Part shown: piece after piece, positions 33,197 through 43,238 of the stretch
How the letters are laid out: the number at the start of each line of letters is the position of its first letter
Numbering within the stretch: the first letter of the stretch is position 1
Assembly (NCBI RefSeq): GCF_030845995.1
Contig: NZ_CP132719.1
Coordinates: forward strand, 2,294,001 to 2,358,000
Direction: 5' to 3'
DNA: 64,000 nucleotides
From: Geothrix sp. 21YS21S-4
GTDB taxonomy: Bacteria; Acidobacteriota; Holophagae; Holophagales; Holophagaceae
Program-made: the position numbers and the translations under genes
The notes under the pieces: model-generated
Told to the model about the DNA's origin: nothing
The model's input: the letters and a program-made list of their open reading frames with translations, nothing else
Databases searched by the model: none

Positions 33197-34572
33197 ACCG
33201 TTACGCCGTAGTGCTCCGCGTCCCAGGGGGCGTCGCTGTTCCAGTGGCCGTAGGCGTGGCTGCCGTCCGTGCGGAAGCGCAGGACGTACTCGCCTTTCGG
33301 GAGCTGGATCACCTCGTCCACCTGCCGGTTCTTGAAGGCGCCGCCCGCGTGGTGCGTGCGGCTGCGCTCCATGATCCACACCCGCTTCCCGGCCGCGTCC
33401 TCGATCCAGGCTTCGTCGGCCATGGCATCCCCATCCCCCTCCCCGAGGGCGTAGACGCGCACGGAGCGGCTCGCCGGGAGGCGGAAGGCGAGGCGCCGGT
33501 CCTCTCCGTCGCCCACGCGCACCAGTTCCGCCAGGGGCGTCCAGCTCAGGGGTTGCGTGAAGGAAACCGCCGGGAGATCGGCCTCCGCCTGGACGGACAG
33601 GGTGAGGCCGTACATCCCGGGATCGCAGGGCGGGGCCGCGTTCCAGTCGGCGGGGGAGTGGGAATCGTCGGTGGCGAAGGCAGCCTCGTAGTCGCCCGCG
33701 GGCAGCAGCACCGTCTCCACCTGGCGGCGGTTCTTGGAGGCACCACCGGCGTACTGGCTCCTGTCCATGGTCATCTCCCACACGCGGGTCCGCGCGCGGG
33801 CGTCGATGATCCATCCGTAGTCGTGCATCCGCCGCCCGCTTCCCTCGCCCTCGGCGTAGACGTGCAGGGTGGTGGGCCGGCTGAGGTGGAAGGGCTGGGT
33901 CCAATGGCCGGAATCCGCGCGGGCGGGCAGCGACACGACCACGTTCTTCCAGCGGAGCGGCGCGTCGAAGCGCGGCACCTCGGCGGGATCGCCCGACGGC
34001 AGGTAGACCTCCATCCCGTAGTTCCCCACCTGCTCCCGCCAGTGGCGGAGCAGGCTGTCGTCGTCCAGCCCGAACATGCTCAGCGCCCGGCGCCGGTCCT
34101 CGTGCAGACGGAGGTCGCGGCGGTCGATGTTCCGGCTCCACTGGGCGAACAGCAGGCCCTGGCCGAACCCGTGGTTGGCAAAGTAGGCCTCGTAGCTCCC
34201 CTTGGGCAGGTCCAGGTACTGGTCGGCGACGCGGTACTCCCAGTTGCGGCTGGTGTTGGCGCCGTCCATCTGCCACACCACCTCCCGGGTGGCCGCGTTC
34301 AGGATCCAGCCGTAGGCGAACAGGGGCTCCCCGCTCGGCCGGTGGGTGATCCGCCGCACGCCGCCGCCCTTGGCGTAGACGTGGACCTTCGCGTCCCGCG
34401 GCAGGGTGAAGCCCTGGCCCCGCACCTCCACCGCCTCGAAGCCCTTGAGGGAAACGAGGACCGGTTCCGCGCTCCGGAGCAGCGGCGCGAACACCGTGAG
34501 GATGATCGAAGCCGCCACCACCTGGATCACCCGCCCCAGGGCGGCCGCTTCGGACATCAGGAAAGCGAACAT
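33181..34572 (-). CDS. Unrecognised protein with three copies of a ~100-residue beta-rich domain
   Basis: This 463-residue protein has one N-terminal hydrophobic helix (about residues 15-33) that could anchor or export it. The rest comprises three homologous modules at about 55-190, 225-328 and 362-463. Each starts with a VYA-x-GEG-type strand (VHVYAKGGG, LHVYAEGEG, VRVYALGEG). It continues with YGWI or EAWI plus DA, VWxM and, in modules 2 and 3, AGGAxKNR. It closes with LPKGSYEAYF-like and WN...P...YGxTV strands. Module 1 carries an insertion of about 45 residues. I do not recognise the family; a secreted carbohydrate- or protein-binding role is only a guess. ATG with AGGAG upstream. Confidence 0.65.
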   Translation of the reverse strand: MFAFLMSEAAALGRVIQVVAASIILTVFAPLLRSAEPVLVSLKGFEAVEVRGQGFTLPRDAKVHVYAKGGGVRRITHRPSGEPLFAYGWILNAATREVVWQMDGANTSRNWEYRVADQYLDLPKGSYEAYFANHGFGQGLLFAQWSRNIDRRDLRLHEDRRRALSMFGLDDDSLLRHWREQVGNYGMEVYLPSGDPAEVPRFDAPLRWKNVVVSLPARADSGHWTQPFHLSRPTTLHVYAEGEGSGRRMHDYGWIIDARARTRVWEMTMDRSQYAGGASKNRRQVETVLLPAGDYEAAFATDDSHSPADWNAAPPCDPGMYGLTLSVQAEADLPAVSFTQPLSWTPLAELVRVGDGEDRRLAFRLPASRSVRVYALGEGDGDAMADEAWIEDAAGKRVWIMERSRTHHAGGAFKNRQVDEVIQLPKGEYVLRFRTDGSHAYGHWNSDAPWDAEHYGVTVYAGK

Positions 34573-34678
34573 CGGAGGCTCCTGCGCGACTTCTCCAAGG
34601 TAGAGCACGTCCTTTCGCCCGGGCCGCCGGATCGGCGAACGGCGGGCAGGCACCGGCCACCGGCCGGCGCGACCCGGT

Positions 34679-35551
34679 CTATCCGCGAAGGCGCTTCATG
34701 TCCGCGATGGGCGGAAGGCCGAACAGCCGGGCGTATTCCCGGCTGAACTGGGAGGGGCTCTCATAGCCCACGCGAAAGGCGGCGGTCGCGGCGTCCACGA
34801 CCTCCGTGCTGAGCAGCCGCCGGGCCTCCTGGAGGCGGAGTTCCTTCTGGTAGCGGAGCGGGCTCATGGTGGTCGCCTGCTTGAAGTGATGAAAGAAGGC
34901 CGAGGGGCTCATGTTCGCGCTCCGCGCCAGCTCCTCCATCCGCAGCGGGCGGTCGAAGTGGCTGCGGATGTGCTCGATCAGCTTCGCGATCCGCCGCACG
35001 TGGCTTCCCGCCACGCCCAGTTGGCGGACCGCAGCCCCCTGGGGCGAATGGAGCAGCCGGTAGGTGATCTCCTGGATCACCAGCGGCGCGAGCACGATCC
35101 GGTCCGCCTCCTGCACCAGGCACCGCAATAGGCGGAGGAGCGCATCCCCCACCTCGGCGTCGCACCGCGCGGGCACCAGGTGTTCCCCCGCCGGCGGACG
35201 CGCCGGAAGGGACTCCCACTGCTGAAGGAGCCGGTAGACCACGTCCGGATCCAGGTCCAGGACCAGGCACAGGAAGGGCCGCCGGGACGACGCCCGCACC
35301 ACCTGTCCGGTCACGGGCACGTCCACGGGAACCACCAGGGATTCCCCGGCGCGGAAGCGGAAGGACGTCCCTCCCACCGTCGCCACTTTCTCCCCCTGCG
35401 CCACGAAACAGAACGACGGCGTGTAGACCGTAGGAACGGGCAAGGTCGGGCCGTCGCTGCGGATCACCTGCAGGCCTGGAATGGCGGTAGGGCGGGTGCC
35501 TGCTTCCGGAGCCGCAGCCGCGGCGAGCTTCACCAGTTCTTCGGAGACCAT
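34679..35551 (-). CDS. AraC-family transcriptional regulator
   Basis: This 290-residue regulator has an N-terminal cupin-like effector domain of the AraC_N type (VYTPSFCFVAQGEKVATVGG, about residues 45-64). The C-terminal half has two helix-turn-helix motifs (PLRMEELARSANMSPSAFFH and VVDAATAAFRVGYESPSQFS). The ATG at 35551 has GAGGG upstream. It is divergent from the SDR gene, an arrangement in which AraC_N regulators usually control the neighbouring oxidoreductase; control here is inferred. Confidence 0.88.
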   Translation of the reverse strand: MVSEELVKLAAAAAPEAGTRPTAIPGLQVIRSDGPTLPVPTVYTPSFCFVAQGEKVATVGGTSFRFRAGESLVVPVDVPVTGQVVRASSRRPFLCLVLDLDPDVVYRLLQQWESLPARPPAGEHLVPARCDAEVGDALLRLLRCLVQEADRIVLAPLVIQEITYRLLHSPQGAAVRQLGVAGSHVRRIAKLIEHIRSHFDRPLRMEELARSANMSPSAFFHHFKQATTMSPLRYQKELRLQEARRLLSTEVVDAATAAFRVGYESPSQFSREYARLFGLPPIADMKRLRG

Positions 35552-35718
35552 GAATCCCTCGCCGCCTTTTCCAGGAGAGAGCATAAGGCCAGCGCCTCTT
35601 TCCTCGGATTCCTTTTTATTGGAGGATCGGGCAATAGATCGAGCGGATCCGTCTACCCTCCTCCCCTCCCAGGCGCCTAGCCTGGACGGACGGTCTCAAC
35701 CGTTCCGAGGAGCCATCC

Positions 35719-36474
35719 ATGAGCCAGCGCGTGGCCTTGATCACCGGAGGAAGTCGCGGACTGGGGCGGAACGCCGCCCTCCACCTCGCCCAGGCGGGGT
35801 TCGACGTCCTCTTCACCTACCACAGCCGGGCCGACGAAGCCCAGACCGTCGCGGACGAGATCCGCCGCCTGGGCCGCCGCGCCGAAGCCTTCCAGTTGGA
35901 TGTGGGCCAGTCCGGCACCTTCGCCGCCTTCGCCGACCGCGTGAAGGCGGTTCTGAATGCGTGGGGCGCCGAGCGCTTCCATACCCTCGTCAACAACGCC
36001 GGGATCGGCATCCACGCGGCCTTCCAGGACACCACGGAGGAGCAGTTCGACCGCCTCGTGGCCATCCACCTGAAGGGTCCCTACTTCCTCACCCAGCGCC
36101 TGCTGCCCCTGCTCGCGGACGGGGGCCGGATCGTCAACCTCTCCTCCGGCCTGGCCCGCTTCTCCCTTCCCGGCTACTCCGCCTACGCCACCATGAAGGG
36201 CGGCGTCGAAGTGCTCACCCGCTACCTCGCCAAGGAGCTGGGCCCCCGCCGGATCGCCGTGAACACCCTCGCCCCCGGCGCCATCGAGACCGACTTCGGC
36301 GGCGGTACCGTCCGCGACAACCCCGCCGTCAACCAGTTCATCGCCAGCCAGACCGCCCTCGGCCGCGTCGGCCTTCCCGACGACGTGGGCGGCGCCCTCA
36401 CCGCCCTGCTGTCCGAGCCCGCAGGCTGGATTACGGGACAGCGAATCGAGGTGTCGGGAGGGATGTTCCTGTAG
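35719..36474 (+). CDS. Short-chain dehydrogenase/reductase
   Basis: This 251-residue classical SDR uses NAD(P)H. It has the TGGSRGLGRNAAL Rossmann motif, NNAG (VNNAGIGI), the catalytic Ser-Tyr-Lys set (NLSSG, YSAYATMKGG) and a family-typical end TGQRIEVSGGMFL. Substrate unknown; FabG-like or xenobiotic carbonyl reduction are both possible. The ATG has GAGGAG 8 nt upstream. It is divergent from the AraC regulator, its likely controller, and converges on mfd with 7 bp between stops. Confidence 0.88.
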   Translation: MSQRVALITGGSRGLGRNAALHLAQAGFDVLFTYHSRADEAQTVADEIRRLGRRAEAFQLDVGQSGTFAAFADRVKAVLNAWGAERFHTLVNNAGIGIHAAFQDTTEEQFDRLVAIHLKGPYFLTQRLLPLLADGGRIVNLSSGLARFSLPGYSAYATMKGGVEVLTRYLAKELGPRRIAVNTLAPGAIETDFGGGTVRDNPAVNQFIASQTALGRVGLPDDVGGALTALLSEPAGWITGQRIEVSGGMFL

Positions 36475-36481
36475 CGGAACT

Positions 36482-39400
36482 TCAGGCCTGAAGGGCGACC
36501 CACGCCTCCAGCACCCGCTGGGCCTGAAGGATGGGGCCTTCGGGGCCGGTGAGGAGGGGGATGCGGACGGCGCCGTCGGGGCCGAGGCTGGCGCCCTTCT
36601 GCTGGCTGACCCAGGCCATGAGCTTGGCGGGATCCAGGGGGGTCTGGGGGCTGAGGCGCAGGCGGAGCTGGCCCTTGTCGGCGGCCACTTCGGAGACGGC
36701 GAGGGCCTGGGCGCGCAGCTTCACCTTGAGCAGTTCGAAGAACCGCTGGGTGCCCTCGTCGTCCTCGGGCACGCGGCCGAAGCGGTCCTCCAGATCCATC
36801 CGGTAGAGCTGCAGGTCCCGCTCTTCGCGGAGGCGCGAGATGCGCTTGTAGGCCACCAGGCGCTCACTGGCCTGGTCGATCCACCGGCGGCTGAGCTGAG
36901 CGCCGGGGGCCAGGCCGTCCAGCTTCACGTCGAAGGTGCCGCTGGGCTGGCCCTGGAGTTCCTGGAGGGTCTCCTCCAGCAGCTTCACGTACAGCTCGAA
37001 TCCGATGTCGTGGATGTGGCCGGACTGCTCGCCGCCCAGCAGGTTGCCGGCGCCGCGCAGTTCGAGATCCATGGCCGCCACGCGGAAGCCCGAGCCCAGT
37101 TCGGAGAAGTCCTCGAGGGCCTGGAGGCGCCGCCGGGCGTCCTCGCTGATCTCGTGCTTGGGCGGGATCATCAGGTAGGCGTAGGCGGGCACGTCGCTGC
37201 GGCCCACGCGGCCCCGCAGCTGGTAGAGCTGGCTCAGCCCGAAGGCGTCCGCGCGGTGGACGATGAGCGTGTTGGCATTGGGCACGTCCAGGCCGTTCTC
37301 GACGATGGTGGTCGCCACCAGGACGTCCACGCGGCCCTCCATGAAGGCGAGCATCACCTGCTCCAGCCCGTCGTCGGTCAGCTGCCCGTGGCCCACGGCC
37401 ACGCGGGCGTCGGGCACCAGCTCGCGGACGCGCTCGGCGATGGAGACGATGGATTCCACGCGGTTATGCACGAGGTAGACCTGGCCGCCGCGGCGCAGCT
37501 CGAACTGGATGGCCGTCTGCACCAGCTCGTCGCTCCAGGGCGCGACCACCGTCTCGATGGCGAGACGGTCCTTGGGCGGCGTCTCGATGAGGCTGATCTC
37601 GCGCAGGCCCGTGAGGCTCATGTGCAGCGTGCGCGGAATCGGCGTGGCGGAAAGCGCGAGCTGGTCCACATTGAGGCGCAGTTTCTTCAGCTTTTCCTTG
37701 TGCCCCACGCCGAAGCGCTGCTCCTCGTCCACCACCACCAGACCCAGATCCGCGAACTTCACGCGGGCGCCCAGGAGCTGGTGGGTGCCGACCACGATCT
37801 CCACCTTGCCGTCGGCCACCTCCTGGAGGACGAGCTTCTGATCGGCGGGATCCACGAAGCGGTTCAGCATCTCGATGCGGATGGGAAAGCCCGCGAAGCG
37901 CTCCTTGAAGGTGCGGAAGTGCTGGAAGCACAGCACGGTCGTCGGACACAGGACGGCCACCTGGCGGCCTTCGAGCGCGACTTTGGCCGCGGCGCGCATG
38001 GCCACTTCGGTCTTGCCGAAGCCCACGTCGCCCACCAAGAGGCGGTCCATGGGGCGCGGGGATTCGAGATCCGCCTTCACCGCCTCGATGGCTTCCACCT
38101 GATCCGGCGTAGCAGTGAAGGGGAAGCTGGCGTCGAAGGCGGCCATGTCGGGGCCATCCGGCGGATAGGCGTGGCCCTTCTCCAGCTTGCGCTGCGCGTA
38201 GAGCTTCAGCAGCTCGTCGGCCATGTCGCGGATGGCCTTCTTCGCCTTGCGCTTGACCTTGGCCCAGCTCGCGCCGCCCAGCTTGTCCAGGGGCGGGAGG
38301 TGCCCCTCAGCGCCGGTGTAGCGCTGGACGAGGTCCGCGCGCTCCAGGCTGACGTTGAGCTGGCCGCCGTCGGCGTAGCGGAGCTGCAGGACCTCCTGGT
38401 CCTCGCCACCCACGGTGAGGGTGGTAAAGCCCACGAATTCACCGATCCCGTGGTCCATGTGGACCACGCGATCGCCCGGCTTGAGGTCGCGCAGGTCCGA
38501 CAGGAAGGCCGCGCTGCGGGATTTCTTAGGCGCCGCCTGGACAGCCTTCCGCCCGAAGATCTCGCGCTCGGTGAACACCACCAGGCCCGGTTCCTTCAGA
38601 TGGACGCCGGCGCTGAGGCTCAGCAGGATCGCCCGGCAACCGGTTTCGGTGCCGTAGGCGTGGGGCAGGTCGTAGTCGCGCAGGAACTCCGCGAAGCGGT
38701 CCCGCATCCCCGGCGTGGAGCCCGCCAGGAACACGCGGTGGCCCGTGAGCGCCAGCTCCTGGGCGTGCGCGGCCAGCTCCGGCAGCCGCCCCTGGAACTC
38801 GCGCACGGGCTGGGCCGCCAGCGGCACGGTGGCCTCGCTCTGCCACTCCGTGAGGTGCAAGGTGGGCCGGCTGGGATCGGAGGGCAGGAAGCGGTCCTCG
38901 AAGTCGGAACAGATCACCCCGCCCCGGCGGAGCACCGCCAGCCCTTCCTCGATACGGGCGCGCTCCGCTTCGCGCAGGGCGTCCTCCCACGGCCCGTCCA
39001 GCCGCACGCGGAGGCAGGGCGGCACCCAATGGGTGAGCTGGCCCTTGGGCTGGGCGAGGAGGGGATGGAACAACTCCTCGCCCGGGAAGTGGCCGTGGGT
39101 GGCCAATCGCGCGCGGCGGAACGCCAGGTCGTCGCCCGGCTCGGGCGTGCGGTCCGCGCGGGACGCCACCGCCGCCAGGAGAGCGGGGCCGTCCCCGCGG
39201 TCGCCCTCGAAGCGGGGATAGAGGGTGAGGGATTCCAGGGCCTCGCCGGTGCGCCGCTGGGTGTCGGGGTCGAAGGGGCTGAGGCGCTCCAGTTCGTCGC
39301 CGAAGGTCTCCAGGCGCAGGGGCTGCTCCAGGTGGTCGGGCCAAAGGTCCACCACCATCCCGCGGGAACTGAATTCGCCCGGGGCCGAAGCCATGTCCAC

Positions 39401-39892
39401 CCGGCGGTAGCCGAGGGCGATGAGGGTCTCCAGGAGGAGTTCGCGGGGCACTTCGGCGCCCTGGCGCAGGTCGAGCTTCTGCTTCTGGAACCAGGTGGGG
39501 TGGGGCAGTTTCTCGCAGGCGGCCAGCGGTCCCGTCACCAGGACCCGCACCCGCCGCTCCAACAGGCCCACCAGCGTGGCGAGGCGGTCCCGGAGCACCA
39601 TCCCCGGCGGGCTGCTCTCGCCCCCGGCGTAGGGCGCGAACCCGGGGAAGTGCGCCACGCCCGCGTCCGGCAGCAGCGCCTGGAGATCCTGGGCCAGGGT
39701 CCGGGCCTCGGCTTCGCTGGGGGCGTCCACCCACAGGGACTGGATCCGCCCTTCCCGGGAGATCCACCGGGCCAGCACCAGGGCCAGGGCCGGCGGGGAA
39801 GTCCAGCGCAGCCGGGCGCCGGGGGCGAGCCCTTCGGGGGATCCTTCCGCCAGCCGCAGCAGGTCTCTCAAGTCGGGGGAAAGCGCGTCCAT
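36482..39892 (-). CDS. mfd: Transcription-repair coupling factor Mfd
   Basis: This 1136-residue DNA translocase removes stalled RNA polymerase and recruits UvrA. In order come the UvrB-homology region (about 1-370), the RNA-polymerase-interaction domain (VVHMDHGIGEFVGFTTLTVG, about 470-540), and the translocase motor with Walker A LLVGDVGFGKTEVAMRA and DEEQRFGVGHKEKLKK. The C-terminal TRCF domain ends the protein. The ATG at 39892 with GGAAGG gives MDALSPDL; an in-frame ATG 21 nt earlier is less well placed. Length is standard. Confidence 0.95.
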   Translation of the reverse strand: MDALSPDLRDLLRLAEGSPEGLAPGARLRWTSPPALALVLARWISREGRIQSLWVDAPSEAEARTLAQDLQALLPDAGVAHFPGFAPYAGGESSPPGMVLRDRLATLVGLLERRVRVLVTGPLAACEKLPHPTWFQKQKLDLRQGAEVPRELLLETLIALGYRRVDMASAPGEFSSRGMVVDLWPDHLEQPLRLETFGDELERLSPFDPDTQRRTGEALESLTLYPRFEGDRGDGPALLAAVASRADRTPEPGDDLAFRRARLATHGHFPGEELFHPLLAQPKGQLTHWVPPCLRVRLDGPWEDALREAERARIEEGLAVLRRGGVICSDFEDRFLPSDPSRPTLHLTEWQSEATVPLAAQPVREFQGRLPELAAHAQELALTGHRVFLAGSTPGMRDRFAEFLRDYDLPHAYGTETGCRAILLSLSAGVHLKEPGLVVFTEREIFGRKAVQAAPKKSRSAAFLSDLRDLKPGDRVVHMDHGIGEFVGFTTLTVGGEDQEVLQLRYADGGQLNVSLERADLVQRYTGAEGHLPPLDKLGGASWAKVKRKAKKAIRDMADELLKLYAQRKLEKGHAYPPDGPDMAAFDASFPFTATPDQVEAIEAVKADLESPRPMDRLLVGDVGFGKTEVAMRAAAKVALEGRQVAVLCPTTVLCFQHFRTFKERFAGFPIRIEMLNRFVDPADQKLVLQEVADGKVEIVVGTHQLLGARVKFADLGLVVVDEEQRFGVGHKEKLKKLRLNVDQLALSATPIPRTLHMSLTGLREISLIETPPKDRLAIETVVAPWSDELVQTAIQFELRRGGQVYLVHNRVESIVSIAERVRELVPDARVAVGHGQLTDDGLEQVMLAFMEGRVDVLVATTIVENGLDVPNANTLIVHRADAFGLSQLYQLRGRVGRSDVPAYAYLMIPPKHEISEDARRRLQALEDFSELGSGFRVAAMDLELRGAGNLLGGEQSGHIHDIGFELYVKLLEETLQELQGQPSGTFDVKLDGLAPGAQLSRRWIDQASERLVAYKRISRLREERDLQLYRMDLEDRFGRVPEDDEGTQRFFELLKVKLRAQALAVSEVAADKGQLRLRLSPQTPLDPAKLMAWVSQQKGASLGPDGAVRIPLLTGPEGPILQAQRVLEAWVALQA

Positions 39893-39941
39893 GGACCTTC
39901 CAGAGTGCCGCAATCCCGGGGAAGGGAGGCCGCCAAAAACG

Positions 39942-39979
39942 CGAGGAAGCGCGAAACCGGGGGGTCTCGCGCTTCCTCG
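39942..39979. terminator. Perfect 13-bp-arm hairpin between the RND operon and mfd
   Basis: CGAGGAAGCGCGA (39942-39954) and TCGCGCTTCCTCG (39967-39979) are exact complements around a 12-nt loop. It lies downstream of the RND gene (stop at 40035) and upstream of mfd. Its CGAGGAAGCGCG composition resembles the CGCGAA repeat family. A CCACCAAGG fragment at about 40002-40010 resembles the CCAAGGC family. It could terminate the efflux transcript. Confidence 0.55.
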
Positions 39980-40034
39980 GGCTTGTAAAGATTAAGAATC
40001 GCCACCAAGGTACGTTGGCGGTGGGAAGGCGTTT

Positions 40035-43000
40035 TCAGGCGTCCGGCGCTTCCGCCAGCGGAGGCGCGGCGGCGGGTTCGGGCACGGACATCCCGAGGCG
40101 GCGGCGGATCCAGGCCCAACCGCGGGCCAGGCTCATCTCCTCGATGATCTCGAAGAAGACCGGGACCACGATCAGGGTGAGCAGGGTGGAGGTGATCAGG
40201 CCGCCCACCACCGCCCGGGCCATGGGGGCCCGCATTTCCGCGCCGGCACCCAGGGCGAGGAACAGGGGCAGCATGCCGCCGACCATGGCGAAACTGGTCA
40301 TCAGGATGGGCCGCAGTCTCACGGTGCCCGCCCGGATGATCGCCTGGCGGCGCGGAATGCCCTCCTCGCGCTCCAGATGGAGGGCGTGGTCCACCAGCAG
40401 GATGGCGTTCTTGGTCACGAGGCCCATCAGCAGGATCATCCCGATGCTCGTCATCATGGACATGGAGTCGCCGGTGACGAGCAGCATGAGGACCATGCCC
40501 ACCATGGACAGCGGGAGGCTGGCCATGATGGCGATGGGCAGCTTGAAGCTCTCGAACTGGCTGGCCAGCACGAAGTAGATGAAGAACACCGCCAGCAGCA
40601 GGGCGGAGCCCATGTAGCCCGCGGTCTCCTTGTTGTCCCGGGTCTGGCCCAGGAATTCCACGCGCACGCCTTCGGGGAGCTTCCCGCTGGCCTTCAGCTC
40701 CTCCACCTTCTTGGCGGCGCCGGCGCTGACTTCGCCCAGAGTGGAACCGTCGAAGTTGGCGTCCACTTCCACTTCTTCCATCAGGTCGTGGCGCTGGAGC
40801 TTGGCGGGGGCGATGCCCTCCTCGAAGCGCGCCACCTGGTTGAGGCGGACCAGCGGGTGCTTCCCGCCGCCGATGTCCTTGGTGCTCTGGACGGTCATGT
40901 TCGCGAGCTGGGCGGTGAAGCGGCGCTGGCGGTCCTCCAGCCGCACGCGGACGTCGCGCTGCTCGCCCTTCTCGTCCTCGAACTTGGCCACCTTCTCGCC
41001 GTCCACCAGGGGCCGGACGAGCTGGGCCACCAGGCCGGGGCTCACGCCCAGGTCCGACGCCGCCTTGCGGTCGATGACGAGCCGCAGCTCGGGCTTGCCG
41101 CTGTCCAGGCTGGTGGTGACGTCCACCGCGCCGGGAACGCTGCGCAGGGCTTCCTTCACCAGGGGCGCGGCCTGGATGACGGCGTCCCGCTCCGGGGCCT
41201 GGACGGCCACCATGATGGGGAAGGAGGTGCCCCAGTCGTTGGCGGTGCCGATGGAGGCGTCCACGCCGGGGACCGACCGGAAGTTCTCGCGGATCTGCCG
41301 CCGGATGACCACCTGGTTGGGACGGCGCCCTTCCTTGAGCTTGATGTAGATGCCGCCGGAATCCACCGTTCCGTTCAGGCCGGTGCCGATGGTGGTGTAG
41401 GCGAAGTCCACGCCGGGCACGGCGAGGATCGCTTTCTCCAGAGCGACGGCCTTCTCGCGGGTGGCCGCGACACTGGAGCCGGGCTCCGCCTTGAAGGTGG
41501 CCTGGAGGTCGCCGCGGTCGTAGTCGGGCATGAAGTTGTTCCCCAGCAGCCCGGACAGCGCCATGGCCAGGATGAAGCTCGCCCCGCCCAGGAACATCAC
41601 GGTCTTGCGGTGCTCCATGGCCCACTCGATGGCCCGCTTGTAGAGCGCTTCCCAGCGGTCCAGCATCCGGCCGAAGGCCTCGACGCTGCGCATGATCGGG
41701 TTGCGGCCCTGGTAGTGGACGTGGCCGTCGGTGCTCTTCTCGTGCTCCGGATCGGGCCACACGGCGCTGAGCATCGGATCTAGCGTGAAGCTGACGAACA
41801 GCGACACGGCCACGGCGAAGGCCACCACGATCCCGAAGGGGAAGAAGAACTTGCCCACGATCCCGCCCATGAACGCCACGGGGACGAACACGGCGAGGAT
41901 GGACAGGGTGGTGGCGATGACCGCGGGGCCGATTTCCGCGGTGCCTTCGCGGGCGGCGGTGACGTGGTCCTTGCCCATTTCCGCGTGCCGCGTGATGTTT
42001 TCGCGGACCACGATGGCGTCGTCGATCAGGATGCCGATGGCGAGGCTGAGCCCCATCAGTGTCATGGTGTTCAGGGTGAAATCCAGGACCCGCATCACGA
42101 TGAAGGTGGAGATCACCGACACCGGCAGGGTGAGGCTCGTGATCAGCGTGGAGCGCCAGCTCTTCAGGAAGAAGAACACGATGATCACCGTGAGCAGGCC
42201 GCCCACGTAGATCGACACGTTCACGTCGTCCACGTTGTCGATGATGAACCGCGCGTTGTCCTTGGCGGTGACCACCTCCACGCCCTGCTTCTTCAGCTCG
42301 GGCTTCAGCTCCTCCAGCGCCGCTTCCACGGCCTTCACCATGGCGACGGTGTTGCCGCCGGTCTGCCGCTGGATCTCCAGGGCCACCACGTCCTGGCCGC
42401 CGAGGCGGGCCAGGCTGCGGCGCTCCTTGATCCCGTCCACCACCGTGGCCACTTCCTGCAGCTCGATGGGACGGCCTTCCTTGTTGCCCACGACGACGTG
42501 GTTGAAGTCGCTCACGGCTCGGGCCTTGGCGTCCACCTTGACGGAGACCTCGCGGTCGCCCTGGAGGAGGTTGCCGCTGGGCACGGCCATGGTGTCGCTG
42601 CCCAGGGCGCTGTTCACCGCCTGGAGCGACAGCCCCTGCGATTCCAGCTTCTGGGGATCGATCTGGATCAGGATCTCGCGGGTGCTGACGCCCACGGGAT
42701 CCACCTTGCCCACGCCGGGGATGTTCTCGATGCGCCGCTTCAGGAAGTCCTCGGCGATGCGCGTCAGTTCCCGGTCGTCCAGCGAGGCATGCTGGGCGTC
42801 GGGCTTCAGGACGAGGGACAGCACCGGCAGCTGGGCGGGGTCGAACTTCGAGATGACCGGCTCCTCGATGTTGCTGGGGAGGTCGCGGCGGATCTGGCCG
42901 ATCTTCGTGCGGACGTCATTGAGGGCGTTGTCCACGTTGCGGCCCAGGTGGAACTGGATCACGAGCGTGCCCAGGCCCTCCTGGCTGGTGGAGCTGATCT

Positions 43001-43235
43001 CCTTGATCTTCTCGATGGGGTTGACGGCCTCCTCGATCTTCCGCACCACGTCCTGCTTGACGGACTCGGGGCTGGCGCCGGGGTAGACGACGGAGACGGT
43101 GACGGTGGGGATGTCCGTGTTGGGGTACTGGTCGATGCCCAGGGTCTTCACGGAGAAGAGCCCGAGGACCACCAGCGCCAACATGATGCAGACCGTGAAG
43201 ACCGGCCTGCGGATGGAGAGGTCGGAGAGGAACAT
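40035..43235 (-). CDS. RND multidrug efflux transporter, AcrB/HAE1 type
   Basis: This 1066-residue inner-membrane pump has the HAE1 start IRRPVFTVCIMLALVVLGLF, two periplasmic loops after TM1 and TM7, and twelve membrane helices. The TM4 proton-relay aspartates are visible in LSLAIGILIDDAIVVREN, and ITRHAEMGKDHVTAA follows as in the family. It should export hydrophobic compounds with the adaptor and TolC encoded just upstream. It begins 3 bp after the adaptor stop and is last in the tetR-tolC-adaptor-RND operon. Confidence 0.95.
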   Translation of the reverse strand: MFLSDLSIRRPVFTVCIMLALVVLGLFSVKTLGIDQYPNTDIPTVTVSVVYPGASPESVKQDVVRKIEEAVNPIEKIKEISSTSQEGLGTLVIQFHLGRNVDNALNDVRTKIGQIRRDLPSNIEEPVISKFDPAQLPVLSLVLKPDAQHASLDDRELTRIAEDFLKRRIENIPGVGKVDPVGVSTREILIQIDPQKLESQGLSLQAVNSALGSDTMAVPSGNLLQGDREVSVKVDAKARAVSDFNHVVVGNKEGRPIELQEVATVVDGIKERRSLARLGGQDVVALEIQRQTGGNTVAMVKAVEAALEELKPELKKQGVEVVTAKDNARFIIDNVDDVNVSIYVGGLLTVIIVFFFLKSWRSTLITSLTLPVSVISTFIVMRVLDFTLNTMTLMGLSLAIGILIDDAIVVRENITRHAEMGKDHVTAAREGTAEIGPAVIATTLSILAVFVPVAFMGGIVGKFFFPFGIVVAFAVAVSLFVSFTLDPMLSAVWPDPEHEKSTDGHVHYQGRNPIMRSVEAFGRMLDRWEALYKRAIEWAMEHRKTVMFLGGASFILAMALSGLLGNNFMPDYDRGDLQATFKAEPGSSVAATREKAVALEKAILAVPGVDFAYTTIGTGLNGTVDSGGIYIKLKEGRRPNQVVIRRQIRENFRSVPGVDASIGTANDWGTSFPIMVAVQAPERDAVIQAAPLVKEALRSVPGAVDVTTSLDSGKPELRLVIDRKAASDLGVSPGLVAQLVRPLVDGEKVAKFEDEKGEQRDVRVRLEDRQRRFTAQLANMTVQSTKDIGGGKHPLVRLNQVARFEEGIAPAKLQRHDLMEEVEVDANFDGSTLGEVSAGAAKKVEELKASGKLPEGVRVEFLGQTRDNKETAGYMGSALLLAVFFIYFVLASQFESFKLPIAIMASLPLSMVGMVLMLLVTGDSMSMMTSIGMILLMGLVTKNAILLVDHALHLEREEGIPRRQAIIRAGTVRLRPILMTSFAMVGGMLPLFLALGAGAEMRAPMARAVVGGLITSTLLTLIVVPVFFEIIEEMSLARGWAWIRRRLGMSVPEPAAAPPLAEAPDA

Positions 43236-43238
43236 GGG

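Noticed and set aside
37010-39988. A 992-codon open frame antisense to mfd
   Set aside because: It lies wholly across the mfd coding sequence, which is complete and motif-rich; no domain is visible in the antisense frame.
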